Shown here one piece after another: positions 21,379 to 35,000 of a stretch of DNA of 64,000 nt; position 1 is the stretch's first letter; every line of letters begins with the position of its first letter. Source of the stretch: Volvox africanus (taxonomy: Eukaryota; Chlorophyta; Chlorophyceae; Chlamydomonadales; Volvocaceae); assembly GCA_030268105.1 (NCBI GenBank), contig BSDZ01000009.1:2121501-2185500 (forward strand), written 5' to 3'. The position numbers and the translations under genes were made by a program. Below the pieces are notes generated by a model. It made no database searches and was not told the DNA's origin. It saw nothing but the letters and a program-made list of their open reading frames with translations.

Positions 21379-23723
21379 ATGCAGAGCTCCTCTGAATCTA
21401 GCCCTGGACATGCTCGTCCCGAACCCTCGGAGGTGGTACGGAACCTAGCTCGCAGGTACTACATTGTTCAGAATCCCGCTCTGGCAAACCAGCTTTACTC
21501 AAAAGCAGTCCAGGTAAGCGACTTGCTACTGGTGGAGATGCATAATAGTCGAAGGGTTTTGGGCGGCGGGTCGAAGTGTCCAAGGGTATAATGGCGGGTT
21601 GAACGGCGAGCCATGGGTGACATATGGTGACGGCCTGAGACATGACCAGGGGTTGAAGTTACCGCATAACTGCATCCTACGGCTTCTTTTGTTTGCCATT
21701 CCATTACCCATTCGCACGACATTTTCGGCACGCACGAACTTAGCCTTCGTCCTAGCAAGCTCACGCATGGTGAATGACCTAGCCAGTAAAAGACCACCTA
21801 TCTTTAAGGCAATACAACAAATGCCATACTGCAAGACTACGACTTTATAGGTGCGGGCTGTAGGGTGTATATCTGACTGGGCGTATGCCCCTGCAGGAGT
21901 TCACGGAAATTGCCGTACTAGCGTACGAATGCGGTCACAACGAGGCAGACGTAGACGAGCAGCTCGGCCAACTATCAGAAGATGATTTACGGCAGTTTAA
22001 GGTGAGCTCTGTGTGAGAGATATGTATTATTATTGTTATTTAATTTGCCATACAATCAGCTAATGTGCAGGCGGTTGTAATATGATAAGGTAACACGGTT
22101 GCATGTTTCTGCTATGCTGTGCTGTGCTGTGCTGTGCTGTGCTGTGCTGTGTTGCGTTCCGTACTATGGCTCATGATCCATCAGGGAACCCCTCCTATTA
22201 CTTGCCCGTCCGCCCGTCCGGGCCCCCGCCAGGACTTCGATGCCGCGGAGTGCTTGGCGATGGTTTGTCTGGTTTGGATAACCCTGATGCTCTCACCGCA
22301 ATCCGTAAAGCGATGGGCTACGAGTAAGCAGACTGCTGCGTACCGCCTGCCATATTACTTGAATGTACTTCAGGGGTTCCTCACCTCACCCTCACTCTCA
22401 CTTCGCTCTGCATTGCAGTACAGTACAGTCAGCTCCTCTTGAAACCCTCAGTCCCTTCAGCCATGCGGACTGACAGCCATCATCAGACCCCAGCTACTCA
22501 CGTCTGTCTGCCCGTCTGTCCGCCTGTCTGTCTGCCTACCGATCTACCTGCGTGTCAATTAGTCTGTTTGACTAATCCCCTTACCAGCCCGTCTGTCTGC
22601 CTGCTTGACGTCCCTCCCCCCTCCCTCTCTCTCTCCCTATCCCTCCCTCCGTCCCTCCCTGAGCGGCCGTCTGCGCTCCCGCCTCAACACAGCTGCCGCC
22701 GTGTCCGAGTCCACTCTAACTCAGTGGCGTGGCTTCGTAGCCATGATCGTTAACGGATACTTCGAGCGCCGCATGGCGTGGTTTCCACTGGACAGGTTGC
22801 AGCTGGAACTTTCGGCGGTGCAGGTGGGCGGAGGAGGCGGAAGCGGGTGGAGGTGTGGAGGGGGATGGCTGTCAAGGAAAACACATTTGGGTGAGACACA
22901 GTAGGAGTGACCACATGAGGATGAGTACATGACGGGATCCGCTTGCGTCAGGTGATGTTTCTCGGTCGAGTACCTCATATCTCTCTACTGCGTCAGTGTC
23001 TATGTCGGTGGTGGCGTTGGTGTCAGTGTCTATGTCGGTGGTGGTCTCAGGTCATCCTTCCACACCATCAAGGTGTCAGCACAGATACACACACAGGCGT
23101 TGCTTCCATATCCGACAATCCTTCGAGATCCAACGATACCATGCCTTCCGGAACGGAATTGAAACTGACGATGTCCCGCCCGGGTGTACCTTCCGGCTCC
23201 CCTTGCCTCCCCCCTTTCCACACAAACACACAAAGGGCCGCTCTCTCGCGCCTGAGCTCGTAGCAGAGAGAGCCCGGGTGGTGTACACAACATTGGAGCA
23301 GGTACGGTGACATTCAGCATGCCTAGCTGCCGTACAATAAGTTGCCATATTGAAGAGCGCATGACCTAAAGGTTTGCCCTTAAGTGCATCTGCTTAGCCT
23401 GATCTCCAACCACTGCACAACTTCGGTTTCGGTTGTTGTCGTACTAAAGGGCTCAATCCTTTCAAGTCCGTTTTAGTCGTCGTACGGGTCCCCGCACGTA
23501 CCAGTGTCCCTCCCATCTCCCTCCATTTTCTTTTTTGTCATCAGAGGGGATTGACTACGGTGCAGTGAGATTGATACCACCACTATCACCATCACCAATA
23601 CTACCACCACCACCACAAGCATCACCTTTTCACCACCTTTTCCTGTTCATTACATCCCAGCAGCTAATGACGCCCTGGCTTCTCGCTGCCCTGCAGGTGT
23701 ACCCTCAATTTGCAAAGGACTAG
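21379..23723 (+). CDS. Small helical protein of unknown function
   Basis: Six exons join in phase: 21379-21513, 21897-22001, 22233-22323, 22693-22823, 23236-23301, 23697-23723 (about 184 aa). The sequence is rich in predicted amphipathic helices, for example EVVRNLARRYYIVQNPALAN, EFTEIAVLAYECGHNEADVD, WRGFVAMIVNGYFERRMAW and VAERARVVYTTLEQVYPQFA. It has no signal peptide and no motif I recognise. Exons 1-4 have strong donors and acceptors. Exon 5 is less certain because its frame stays open far upstream (from 22996), so a longer exon including FEIQRYHAFRNGIETDD is possible. The tiny last exon VYPQFAKD fits phase 0. The regular splicing argues for a real gene, but no function can be given. Confidence 0.65.
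22115..22152 (+). repeat. (GCTGT)n pentanucleotide microsatellite
   Basis: About seven or eight uninterrupted copies inside intron 2 of the unknown gene. Confidence 0.9.
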
Positions 23724-26463
23724 CTGACGCGATGTGGGCCAGTGCAGTTCTGCTGGTGATAGTGGTGGCGGCGGTGGTAGTGATGGTGGACCACAAGTAT
23801 AGCACAGAAACGAGAGGGGGACGCGCAATGATGGCAACAGGGCCTGGCGGAACTATTCAGCAGTTCAGCCAATCAGCCGTCGCACACTGCTGTTTGTCGA
23901 ACCGCCGAGAAACCGAAAAACCAGTGGCAAGGTAATTGTGGAGGAAAGGTGTATTGCCGCCAAGAGCGTCATGGGGGCCATTTTTTGGTGCGCCCGTTTA
24001 TGTCGTCGGTTCTGGACGCATCTGACTGTCGCTATGCCGCGTACTTTATCACTAGGTGTTGGATTTGATGGTTGGCACAACCGTCGTTGGCGGATAAATT
24101 CGCTGGGTTTCAGGGCAGGGCAGAGCGGCGGACAGTTTTCGCGATTCTTGGCATTGTTCTTTTTGCACACATCTCAAGTTCGGGTCCGCGGGACCCGATA
24201 TACTGCGATTTTGCGGATTTGGCAGAGTTGAAGCCTCAGATCGCACGGCGCTCTGCCATACGGACCGCCGTACGTTGGAATCCGTTATTATACGAGGATT
24301 TTGTCTCTGGTGAAAACATCCCGTGCTCGTTCTCTGTGTTGCAGTGTGAATGTCTTCCGTAATAACGAATTCGATTGCTCAATACTTTGTGTCCTTTGAT
24401 GAATATGTTTTATGAAGTATTTTGCTTGAGGCTCAACATGGTCTTAACATATAACAATATGGGTATTCGGCTATGCTACGGTATGCCACGATATGATATG
24501 GTGTAGTTATCTCACGGGTCAGGCAGTATATGAGAAATATACTGCCAAGAGTGAGACAGAGTACGGATAGCGTCGTCGTTCGTTCGGGTCTTCGGCCCTC
24601 ACTCACTCCTCACTTGCTCGTCCAGCAGCAGAGAGCCGTATCCTGTCCAATGATTTGCAGGACATCTTGAATAGATGACTGAACCGTGAGGTAGCGGGTT
24701 TCTTCCAATGGCAGGCGCCGAAGTACCAGTGCAATATTGCTGCATAGTGCAGATATACTAAAGTGCATTGTGTAGTAACCGTGGAACCTGCCTTGAATGT
24801 AGTGATGTGGAATGTTCCGAGCCTGGTCTGGAGGGAGCAGGGGCGCCCTGAGAGGATGTATCTCGGGGCTGCAGCATCGTTGGGAAGTGAGGAATGCGGA
24901 AGAAGGAATATGTCCTGAGGAGGGGAATACCTCTGGAAATTTCCATTCGTCCAATGTGAGGGACGGCAGTCGGTGCAGGCAGCAAGGAGGCTATAAGGGC
25001 AGGAAGGGGCTCTTCCGTCTCAAGCGCTGCCTTTCCCTTCAGGAAGCCCCAACACGTCTACCTCCCGGTCAAAAACTGAACCAGCAATCTGCGGCAATAA
25101 AAAACCATTGGTCGCCGTATAAGTGGTGAGATGTGGGACAGAAATGTAAGTAATTGGACGAGCACAATTCACGCGTTGAATGAAGGAAAAGGCTTTGACG
25201 GCTACCGAACGAAGAAGGGGAAGCTCTAAATGAGAAGGCGTCCGCGATGGCGAAGCTATGACAGTGACAGCTATGACAATGTTAAACTAAACGCAGTGAG
25301 CCGACAATTCTCGATGCGCACGCCCGCACTTCTCGAAAATGGCGTAAGGAATGAGAAGACTAGTTCCCTGTGCTAAATAAGGGTATATCTCCACCTCACG
25401 GAGGGCTTCTACTGGCCCTGACTGGTTATAATCCATATTTGCATGGAAACCTGGTCCGCTTTAGGGCAGCATTATGCCCTCCGGCTTGTACACCAAGCAA
25501 GCAGCGACCTGCTACTGTATGCGTTGACGGTTAGGGGTAGAGGTAGGAGTAGGATGCTGGGCGGCTAAGCGCCCAGGGCAAGTTAGCGTGCAGGCGTTGC
25601 TTCGCGCAAGCTTCCAACTGGTATTAAAAGACTTATTTAGAAATTCATCTGGACGTCTCTGGACAGGCGAATGAAGCGAGCGGGAAGACATGGATAACTT
25701 CCATCAGACATGCCCCCGATCTTAGGATCTCGTGAAAAATCGTTATAGATATAACACGGTTGACATTGCAGGAGGCATAAGCTATGAGGGCGAAATAAAT
25801 AGGGGTATGATGCGGTCCGTACTGGAGAGAAGTACACATTCTATCGGCAACTGCCATGTCGAATGAATAGATAGCTGGAGTACAGCTTTATATATGAACT
25901 GTAATCGCAGCTGATAGGTCAAATAACCGTTGAAAGCCCTATTGAAACCTGACGCAGGTCAGGTTGTTTACCTGTAAACGTTAAGCCCTATTCGTTGGAT
26001 AGAACTTTCACGTATTGAACTCTTTTGCAATTTGGAACGGATGAAACGGGGCGTTGGCACACAACGACTGGAGTGGTGTGGGTAGGCTGTGTCGGCGGAA
26101 GCCCACGAGTTGCCAATCTAAATCAGTCGCTGGAAAATGGCCGTAATCGCCCCTTTCCTTCAGCGGCAGCTATATGATGAGGCGGCCACTGAGATGGTGG
26201 GTCGTTCGCACGAGGGGCCATCCACCTGCCTCTCTTCAGCAAGTTTCTTGTTGTCTTGCTCAAAATGTTTTGGTTTTGGTGTGGAATTCTTGCATCGATG
26301 AGATGGCTATGAGAGGGTCGCAATGTACCACATAACGAACCTGCCTGCGAGTTGTTCTTGCGCTCGGTTGCACGTCATGATGAAGAGCATCATTGTTGCT
26401 GTTTGAATCCTATGAAACTTACAAAATAACCCTCCGAGGTAACTGAATTTCTTGTTTTCGCAG
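23724..26463. other. Intergenic region; may hold 5' exons of the channel gene
   Basis: No family-like exon was found. A minus-strand frame 24610-24954 and a plus-strand frame 24812-25129 look protein-like over short spans but have no known motif and overlap each other. The first supported channel exon opens after a good 3' splice site (TTTTCGCAG at 26455-26463), so at least one upstream exon with the ATG must lie here. Confidence 0.5.
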
Positions 26464-26776
26464 GCCGACGAGCTGCGGCATAAGGTGGACCTGTTGGCAT
26501 GCTCTGATAGCGACATATCGGACAATGATGCGAAGGGAACTGCGCGGCCGCATTGGGAGCTACCTAAGGCAAGGCGAAACTTTCCACAGTGTTTCATCCG
26601 GCCCACACATGTAGGACGCATGCACCCGACCAGACCACCCGACCCGTTACGCAGGGTGCTAATGTGGCCGCCACGGACAGGGCTGATGAAGTGCTGGTGC
26701 GAAAGCGAACTAACATGTCGGCGCTGCGGCACCGCAATCGGCCAGGTGCGGCTCTCAGTCCGCGGTTAGCTGACCA

Positions 26777-26823
<47 letters not shown>

Positions 26824-29800
26824 TCATTCGCGATTTGGGTCGGGGGTTTAACGCACAGAAAGTGCGTTATCAAGCTTCAAAATTACTGCGTTCTGTGTTG
26901 TCAACCGGAGAGAGGTGCATGCTCCGCCTTGCGCAGGCACACTGACCGGCCCGGACAAGGTCAGCAACTGGCTCTTGGGCTCTAAGGATTGGAGTCGTCA
27001 GTTTCTTCGGTCCCATGGGGGTGAGGCTGGGGGAGGGGGGAGCTTTGGGGATTGCGTGTGGGTTAACGACTGAAATGAAACGCAATTGCAATGTGAGCGT
27101 GTCTCGAAAACCGCCAGAGGACCGCCGGGATTGATCAGGAGCTGGTTGGTACGCCTCTTAGCAGCCAAGATCGGGTGAACCGGGAGAAGAAGCGGCCCCA
27201 GGTTGACGTGAACCCATCCACGGCCAGCGTGGAGGTCCTCTCTTTCCGAAGACGCCCTTGTGGGGAGTGCGGTTCATCGCAGACATATCCAGGGCAGCCG
27301 CCCAAATGGCTCATGGTGCTTGACGGTGCGTTGACTGGGTCGGACCACAAGCCGCCCAGCCCGGGTAAAACTCCTGACACCTGCACACTGGAGCGGGCTG
27401 TTACAAACTACGACCATGGCCCAAGTCGGGGGCTGGCCCGAGAAGGCTAGTCAGCGATTGTGGGCTGGCGGCTCCCGCAGCCGTAGCTGACGCGGCAGCG
27501 GGCCGTAGCTGGCACGGGCCGTGTTGTTCCCGGCGGCCTCAGCGGCTGGCGAGTGGGACAGCTACAGCTAGAGCTAGTGGATGGCGTTGAAGGGTGCTGA
27601 AAGGATGGACTCGAGGAGGCTGTAGCTGCGGACGCAGGATAGGATAGCTTTTTATTGATCCCATTTTGCCTGTGGCCTGTCTGTCTGCCTGTCTTTCTGC
27701 CTGTCTGTCTGTCTGTCTGTCTGTCTATCCCTTTGTTATCTTCTTGATGTGGTGGCTGGCTCAGATAACATCTCAGTCAGCCAGCACCAGTCGTCATCTT
27801 GCCATCATGGTTGGCTATCTGGTACCTCCCGACGTGGCTTGCGCGTTCTGCTCGCCGGCCCCCACCAGGCATCAGCTCGCCTATAATACGCAAGAGCCGC
27901 CGTAGCACGGGTGCCGTCTCGAGTGTGCTTGGTTTCGAACGTAGCTACAGTGGCGGCCCGACACGCCACGTTGTGCCGTACGAGGAATTTAACAATTGGT
28001 GGCTCCGATTCAACCTAAGGGGTCGGCTGGAGGACGCCTTCCCCGTATTAGCCCCGAACACACATGGCCGTACTTCATGGGATATCTTCGTACTGACGCT
28101 CGTATTGTACAGCGCCGTGACTGTACCGCTCGCGTTTTCGTACGGACTGCCGAGTTCTCCTGCTTTAAATGCAGTGGAGTGGGTATTGACTTTCGTCTAC
28201 ATTGTCGACATTGGCATCAATTTTCGAACGGCTTACCACGACGATGATGGCAATCTGGTACGATAGATGCAGGCCAGGGAGGGTTCGGGCCCACCCCGAC
28301 AGATGCGTGTCGGAGTTTGTTTGCTTGCTGGGCTGTAGGGTTAAGAAAGCTACTGTAGCAACTTCATGTGAGCAGGGGACTTGCAGGTGCTGAGGTCGGT
28401 GATACATAAGGCCCGCTCAAGGGCGGACAAGGGAACAAGATCAGGGTCAATATACCAGAGCCGAAGTAAGGGCCACACACAAGCGTATTGTACATTTTAT
28501 GTGTATCATTCATGTTTTTAAATCATACAATTATAGTATATCACTTTTATTTTATATTATTACGTATATATATTACTATAGATTAATATTGATATATTTA
28601 TTGTTTTCACAAATCAGTATCTCAAAGTCCAGAAAGGGGCCCGGGAGCTCTGTCCTCATCAGCGCTCAAGGCGGGGCATCCACTTTCCTTCACTCACCTG
28701 AACCCGAGCGCGGGACTGCCCAAATCCCCATTTCCCCTCGGCCCGATCGTGAAAAGGTGCGTGACTCCTGGCCCGTGGCGCACCGCTACCTGAGCACATG
28801 GTTCCCCATCGACTTCCTGGCGACTGTGCCCTTCGACTTCATCGGATTGGCAGCGGGTCTGGGCGACAGTGAGTCACAGCTGATAATTCTGGCAGTCCTC
28901 AAAACGCCACGCCTGCTGCGGCTCGTCAAGTGAGGCCACTATGCACTTGCTTGTATTATGACCTATCCGCTGTTCCGTATCGTTTGTTTTGCGCTCATGT
29001 GGAGCCTCATCTCGCTCCAGCTTATCCCTGCCGTGCGGTCCCCAACCTACCTCTAAAGCCAAAAACACACACATCCCCACCCTTTGCCCCGGTATCCAAA
29101 AATCTCTTTCCCACCAGGATTCACCTTAACCCCCTGCCACGCCTTCATCCCTTCCTGAGTCACACTTCGCCCCGTCTTCAGCCCCCCTCCCCATCAACGA
29201 AGCGAATTTTGCCCCTCCACTGCCGTCCACACCCGTGCTGCTGTGGCCCGGGCCCCCTCTCACAGGCTCATGCGCCTACTGGACAGAGTGCGGAATGCCA
29301 ACTTGTTCAAGGTGCTGCAGCTCATCCTTCTCATGATGATGGTGGGTGGGTCCAGTCGGGCATATCTGAACAAGTAAACGGAAGTAATAACGTGTCGGTA
29401 GTAAAACAAACAACCCTTTGTTTGGCGCCAACAAAGGGAAAAATGAACTATCAGTATAAATTAATGAAGCACGACAACCGAAACGTTACATTTGACCAAT
29501 TCAATAACAGACTAACGCATTTTAACCACCATGGACGACAACAGATAGCGCACTGGCTGGCGTGCGCGTGGTACGTAATCGCCCGCTACGCTCCTGGAAG
29601 CAATGACTGGGGCTTCGACACTCTCGATGACGAAAACAGATTGACATGGTACGGTGTACGTGTACGGTGTACGAAGCAGGGTTTTGTTGGGTCTTTCCGA
29701 TATGGACTACGATGAACGGATGCATGGTGCGTAAGTGGGCTGTGCGGATCTGGGTGGTTTGCTCATGAACCGCGCCTGCCTCGGGGCTGCTGCACCGTCC

Positions 29801-32068
29801 AACTCACTCCTTCCGGCTGCACCTCCTAGCCACTCGCATCTACCCATCTCCTACCCGCCTTGCCGCTGCGTGCGCTCTTGATTTGAGGTCCTGATTCGTC
29901 TGGATTCGCCGGCCCTCCTCTGACCCAGCCAGCCAACCAACCGACTAACTAAATCTCCACCATACCTGCGCACGTTAACCCGCGCGTACTGACCCAGGCA
30001 CATTCAATGGTGAGCCCGACTGTGTCTCCAAACCCGGTATTCAACCGACAAACCGGCAAACTAACCACCAACAGATTGCGTAGATACGCAACGTGAGCTG
30101 CACGTACATACATACACACACATGCACACACAGACACAGACAGACAAGACACACAGAAACACACACAAACAATTATCGGGTTTCCACCCCCGCAGGTACC
30201 TGTCCGCCTTCTATTACTCGTTCCTCCTGCTGATTGGGGATAACATCCAGGCAATGAACAACTACGAGCGGCTGTTCTTCATCCTGGCTTTGGTGGCGGG
30301 GGCGTGCTTCTACTCGGCAGTGGTGGGAAACATGGCGCTGCTAGTCGCCAACATGAACACCGTGGCGGTGCGCTTCAGGTGCGGTAGCAACTTAGGGTTT
30401 TAGGATTTTAGGGTTTTACCGCGCCGCTATACGCAGCCCGTCATGCACAACCCACAACCCGTCACCCGCAACCCGAAGATCCAGAATCCGCAATCGTACA
30501 TCCGTGATCTGGAATCCGAAGTCGTACATCGGAAGATCCGGAATCCGCAATCCACCATTCGCAGGCAAAAGCTGGACATGACCCAGGATGCCCTGAGGTA
30601 CATGCGGGTACCCGAGGCGCAACGAGAGCGAGTGCAGGTAGGCTTGCATATGCCGCTGTGGTGATTGGTGATTGGTGATTGGTTTTATATACCACCTAAA
30701 GGTGGTGTATAAAAAGGGGGTATAGCCATATCCTCATCAGCATCAGCATCATCAGTGGCGAGGGCGTCCAGCCTCACGGCCCCCTACACGATTTCAGGCA
30801 TCGTCCTCTGCTCAAATCGTGCTGGGAGGCGGGTCGGAAAGCCGATGCCGTTCTCTCATTTTCCCCCTTCCCCACCCCTCCCCCTTTTCCCCCCTTTCCC
30901 CCCTTCCCCCTTTCCCCCCTTTCCAGTGCAGTAGAGGAGCAACGGAACAGATCGCAAGCGCCCCACCCAAAAAACATATTTTACCGTGTGTAGCCTAGGG
31001 TTGAGCTCCCGCTGCTTATCGACTGCCCTTTCCCTCCTGTGTACCTAATCTGACCTCCCACCACCACATCTCCACACCCCTCGTCCTCCACCTCATCCGA
31101 CTTCAAGTCCACATCTCACATCTCATAATCCATACATTTTGCATCCATATACACACGTTCATTTTGTGTATCGATTCTTTTTGGGCGAAATCACCAATCG
31201 CAATGCTGCAGGCATTCTATGACTTCATTACGCAGTTTAGCCACCCAGGGTCGGAAGGCCTTGGGTTTTTGTCCGAACTGACCAAGGTGGGTGCGGAGGC
31301 GGGCGTAGGAGGGGAAGGCGAACACGCGGGGATTGGGGGGAATGTGTGTATGACCGTGTGTTGGCCACTTGCTGGCGACGGCCACGTGCTGACGGAGTGC
31401 ATTGTGCCGCGGCAAGCATCAGTTTTGATCGATAATGGATACGTACTGGATCCACTATGATGTACGACGCGTAATCATAGGCATCGGATTCTCTGTCCTA
31501 GCTTTTTGCCAGGCTCTACGAGAGAGGTCAGACAGAATCGCTGCTTCGAGTGATTCTGGAACACGTGCACCCGGACAGCAGTACATGTGTCGTGTACACG
31601 CGTCGCTGTGCTGCCTGCTGAAACTGTATCGCTCCTTCCGCTGCCCCTTCCCCCTCCTTCTGTACCCTTTGAAGGGCATCAACGAGGACCTGCATATATT
31701 CCTTCACAGTGGCAACTTGATGCGAATATACTTATTTAAGGTTTGTTGCCGTATAGATGTACGATACGCTTACCGTAGGGGCACGCAGACATAGTTCAAG
31801 GGTTTATGACCATGATAACGTCAGGAAGACGGCCAAAATTCTTCGGCATGGATGATGTTTTCATAGCCATAGGGTAAAGCTAGCTTTCGTTTTGCACGTG
31901 TACGTCACGTCCGCTCTCCGGCAGTCTCCCTGTGATTGAGGTCATCTTGGATTGTCGTACAGGATTGCGAGCCAGCATTCATCCGATCCCTCGCCATGCG
32001 GATGAAAATTGTGGTCTTTATCCCCGGGGAAGTTATTTTCCGCCAGGTGGGTGCCAGAGTGTGTGTGT

Positions 32069-32099
<31 letters not shown>

Positions 32100-35000
32100 A
32101 ATCCCACCCTAAGCGGAGAGGGCGAGGCGTGAGGGTAGGCCCGCAATCCCGTTGACTGAACCAAGGGTCGAGGTGGCTCTGTGTCACGACAGAAGCGAAA
32201 CGCTAGCCCCCACCCTACGCTGTGGCTAGGCCGTGAAAGTAGTCTGCTCCCGAGGCGCCGCTCCTTATACACTCAATAGTACCATGAGTATGCAGGTTGC
32301 CCCCTTTTCTGACCCTCTCCCTCCCCCTCTCCCTCCCCCAGGGTGATCTGGGTCATGAGATGTACATAATTCGGGCAGGATGCGTCGCGGTGGTTAGCAA
32401 GAACAGCGAGGTTATGAGTTTGTTGCAGGTACGTAATGTAGGTCGTAGAGTACTACACTGTCGTGTATCGTATGACCGCTAGCAACAGGCCACAAAATAC
32501 TGCATTTGAAGCAAGTAGTACGACTACCACCACTGAGTAGATGTGCTGGAAGAAGCCAATTTTTCTGGAAGACATCCAAAGACATGAAATTTGCAAAGCG
32601 CCATGCGTACCGTATGGTTTGCGGCGGCTAGTACGTAGCGCAGCGCCAAGTTGGCGGGCCATGCTTTCTCTTGCCGCAATTCCTGACGGCCAGTGGCTTT
32701 TACCTGGGCATCTCCAGGCTTGCCCAGGACCAAGCGACAAGCGCGGGAACTTACATCACGTACCATTGAGGGATGCTAACCACCACACCCGCAAGTGGCC
32801 GCTGCACCAGACAGCGACATCTCACGTCCCCCAGTCCCAATGTCGGATGGCGATTTTGCCCTTTGAGGTTTTCCCCTTGCCCGAACACGTCCCCTCCTGA
32901 GCAATCCCGCAGGCAGGAGACTTCTTCGGCGAAATTGCGCTTTTGACTCAGGTGTGTCGTACAGTGAAGTATGTATTTGAACAGCGGGCTTGCACAGCGG
33001 GCTTGCCCTACATTTCGGCTACCTCACCATGCCCATGTACACTCTCTCTCTTTCTCTCTCTCTCATACACACGCTCTCTCTCTCACACACACACACGCAC
33101 GTTCACACACGCTGTCCTCTCACACACACACACACGCGTTCACACGCAAGCGTGCGCCACTTCCCCGACCCCGCAGTCCCGCCGCACGGCCAAGTGCATT
33201 GCGCTCAGCAACTGTGACCTGGCAATCTTGAACTCTTTCGACATAAAGGCAAGGCGATGGGAGGCGGTGAATGGGAATGATGATGAAAGCGGACTACTGT
33301 TATATTTATAATATTTATTATTATTATTTTATTATTAGATATTATTAATATTCGAATATAATAAATTATAATAATAAGTTATAAATAATAATTATAAATT
33401 ATAAATAATAATAATATAATTATAATTATAATAATAATAAATAATTTATTATTATTGTATGGGTGTTACACTGTGGGCGACTCGCCCTTCATTATTATTG
33501 TTATTGTTAGTGTTAGTGTTATTGTTATTGTTATTGTTAGTGTTATTGTTATTGTTATTGTTATTGTTATTGTTATTGTTATTGTTATTGTTATTGTTAT
33601 TGTTATTGTTATTGTTATTGTTATTGTTATTGTTATTGTTATTGTTATTGTTATTGTTATTGTTATTGTTATTGTTATTGTTATTGTTATTGTTATTGTT
33701 ATTGTTATTGTTATTGTTAGTGTTATTGTTAGTGTTAGTGTTAGTGTTAGTGTTAGTGTTAGTGTTAGTGTTAGTGTTAGTGTTAGTGTTAGTGTTAGTG
33801 TTAGTGTTAGTGTTATTGTTAGTGTTGTTATTATTGTTGTTGTTGTTACGAGGCGGTTCGCCTCTCCTCGATCAATAGTAATGCGACGGGACATGAGAGT
33901 ACCTGTACGTGAAAGCAGGTACACAACGTAATGTAATTGCGTATTCGATGCAGTGGTGTGTGTGTGTCGGAAAACGGTGGATATACGGACCCAAATCCAG
34001 CGGGACTGAGTCGAGGCCTGCCACTGCTGCGCCGCCATCGCTGCCCGCTGCAGATCTTGATGAAGGAGTTTCCAAAAAGCGCCCATAGCCTTCAAGAGGC
34101 GGCTCGTGACAGGCTGCGGCAGTTGCAGATCGCGGGGCGCGCCGGTAAGGGTTCAAGTTATGATGACGACGAGGGTGACGGGGATGAGGACCCGGACAAG
34201 CGACAAGAGAGGGAGGAGGTGCGGCGGCAGCGGAGATCATCCATAACCCGGTTCACGACAGGTATGATATCAACTGATACCCGTACGGCCTGTGTCCGTA
34301 GCTCGTTGGCAGACGAGGGGGCCGCTCGCGCGTCACCTTTGTCTCATCTTGAATATGATCAGGAACACGTGAGCTACCTATCTATGTGTCTATGTGTCTA
34401 TGTGTCTATGTGGCTGTCTCCGTGCGTCCGTCGGTCCGTCCGTCCGCATCACGGCGCAATGAGCCCTGTTGTATTATTACATACCTTGGTGAACTAATGG
34501 CTTAGGATACTCGTGATGTATTGTACGGCAGGTAGAGGTGTGTATAGCCATGAGGTGTCGCCGGCACCCAGCGATGGCCGTACTGGCGGCAGCAGCTGCT
34601 GCATTGACGGGACGCCGCAGGTGTCTCCGTTACCTCCTCTGGCGGCAGCGCCTCGCCAGGATCAAGTCGCTTGGACAACGGCAGCGCCTATTGCCTCAGC
34701 TGGCGGCAGCGCGACTGCGGAAAAGCAGATTGGTGACAGCACCGCTGGCGCCGCCGCCGCCACGACGGAGCCTTCCGACGGACTGGATAGCAATCTGCTT
34801 CCCGCCAGCTACGTTGAGAGCAGCCGAAATAGCTGCGCAAGTTTGGCAACCGAAGACTCGGCACGTGAGTTCGCATCCCGGCGGCGTACGAACAGTGTGA
34901 CGTCTCAAGGAGGGCCTTCTAATGGCGCGTCTGCATCGAACAGCCGCTGCAATTCAGGCGCTGGCGCGACTGCGGCGGCGACCGTCGCTGGGGCAGCAGG

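Noticed and set aside
24610..25129. Overlapping protein-like frames on both strands
   Set aside because: No motif, no splice structure, and the two strands overlap; probably chance.
33455..34095. Leu/Val/Ile-rich and Thr-Ile/Thr-Leu ORFs on both strands
   Set aside because: They are translations of the GTTATT/GTTAGT hexamer array inside a channel intron.
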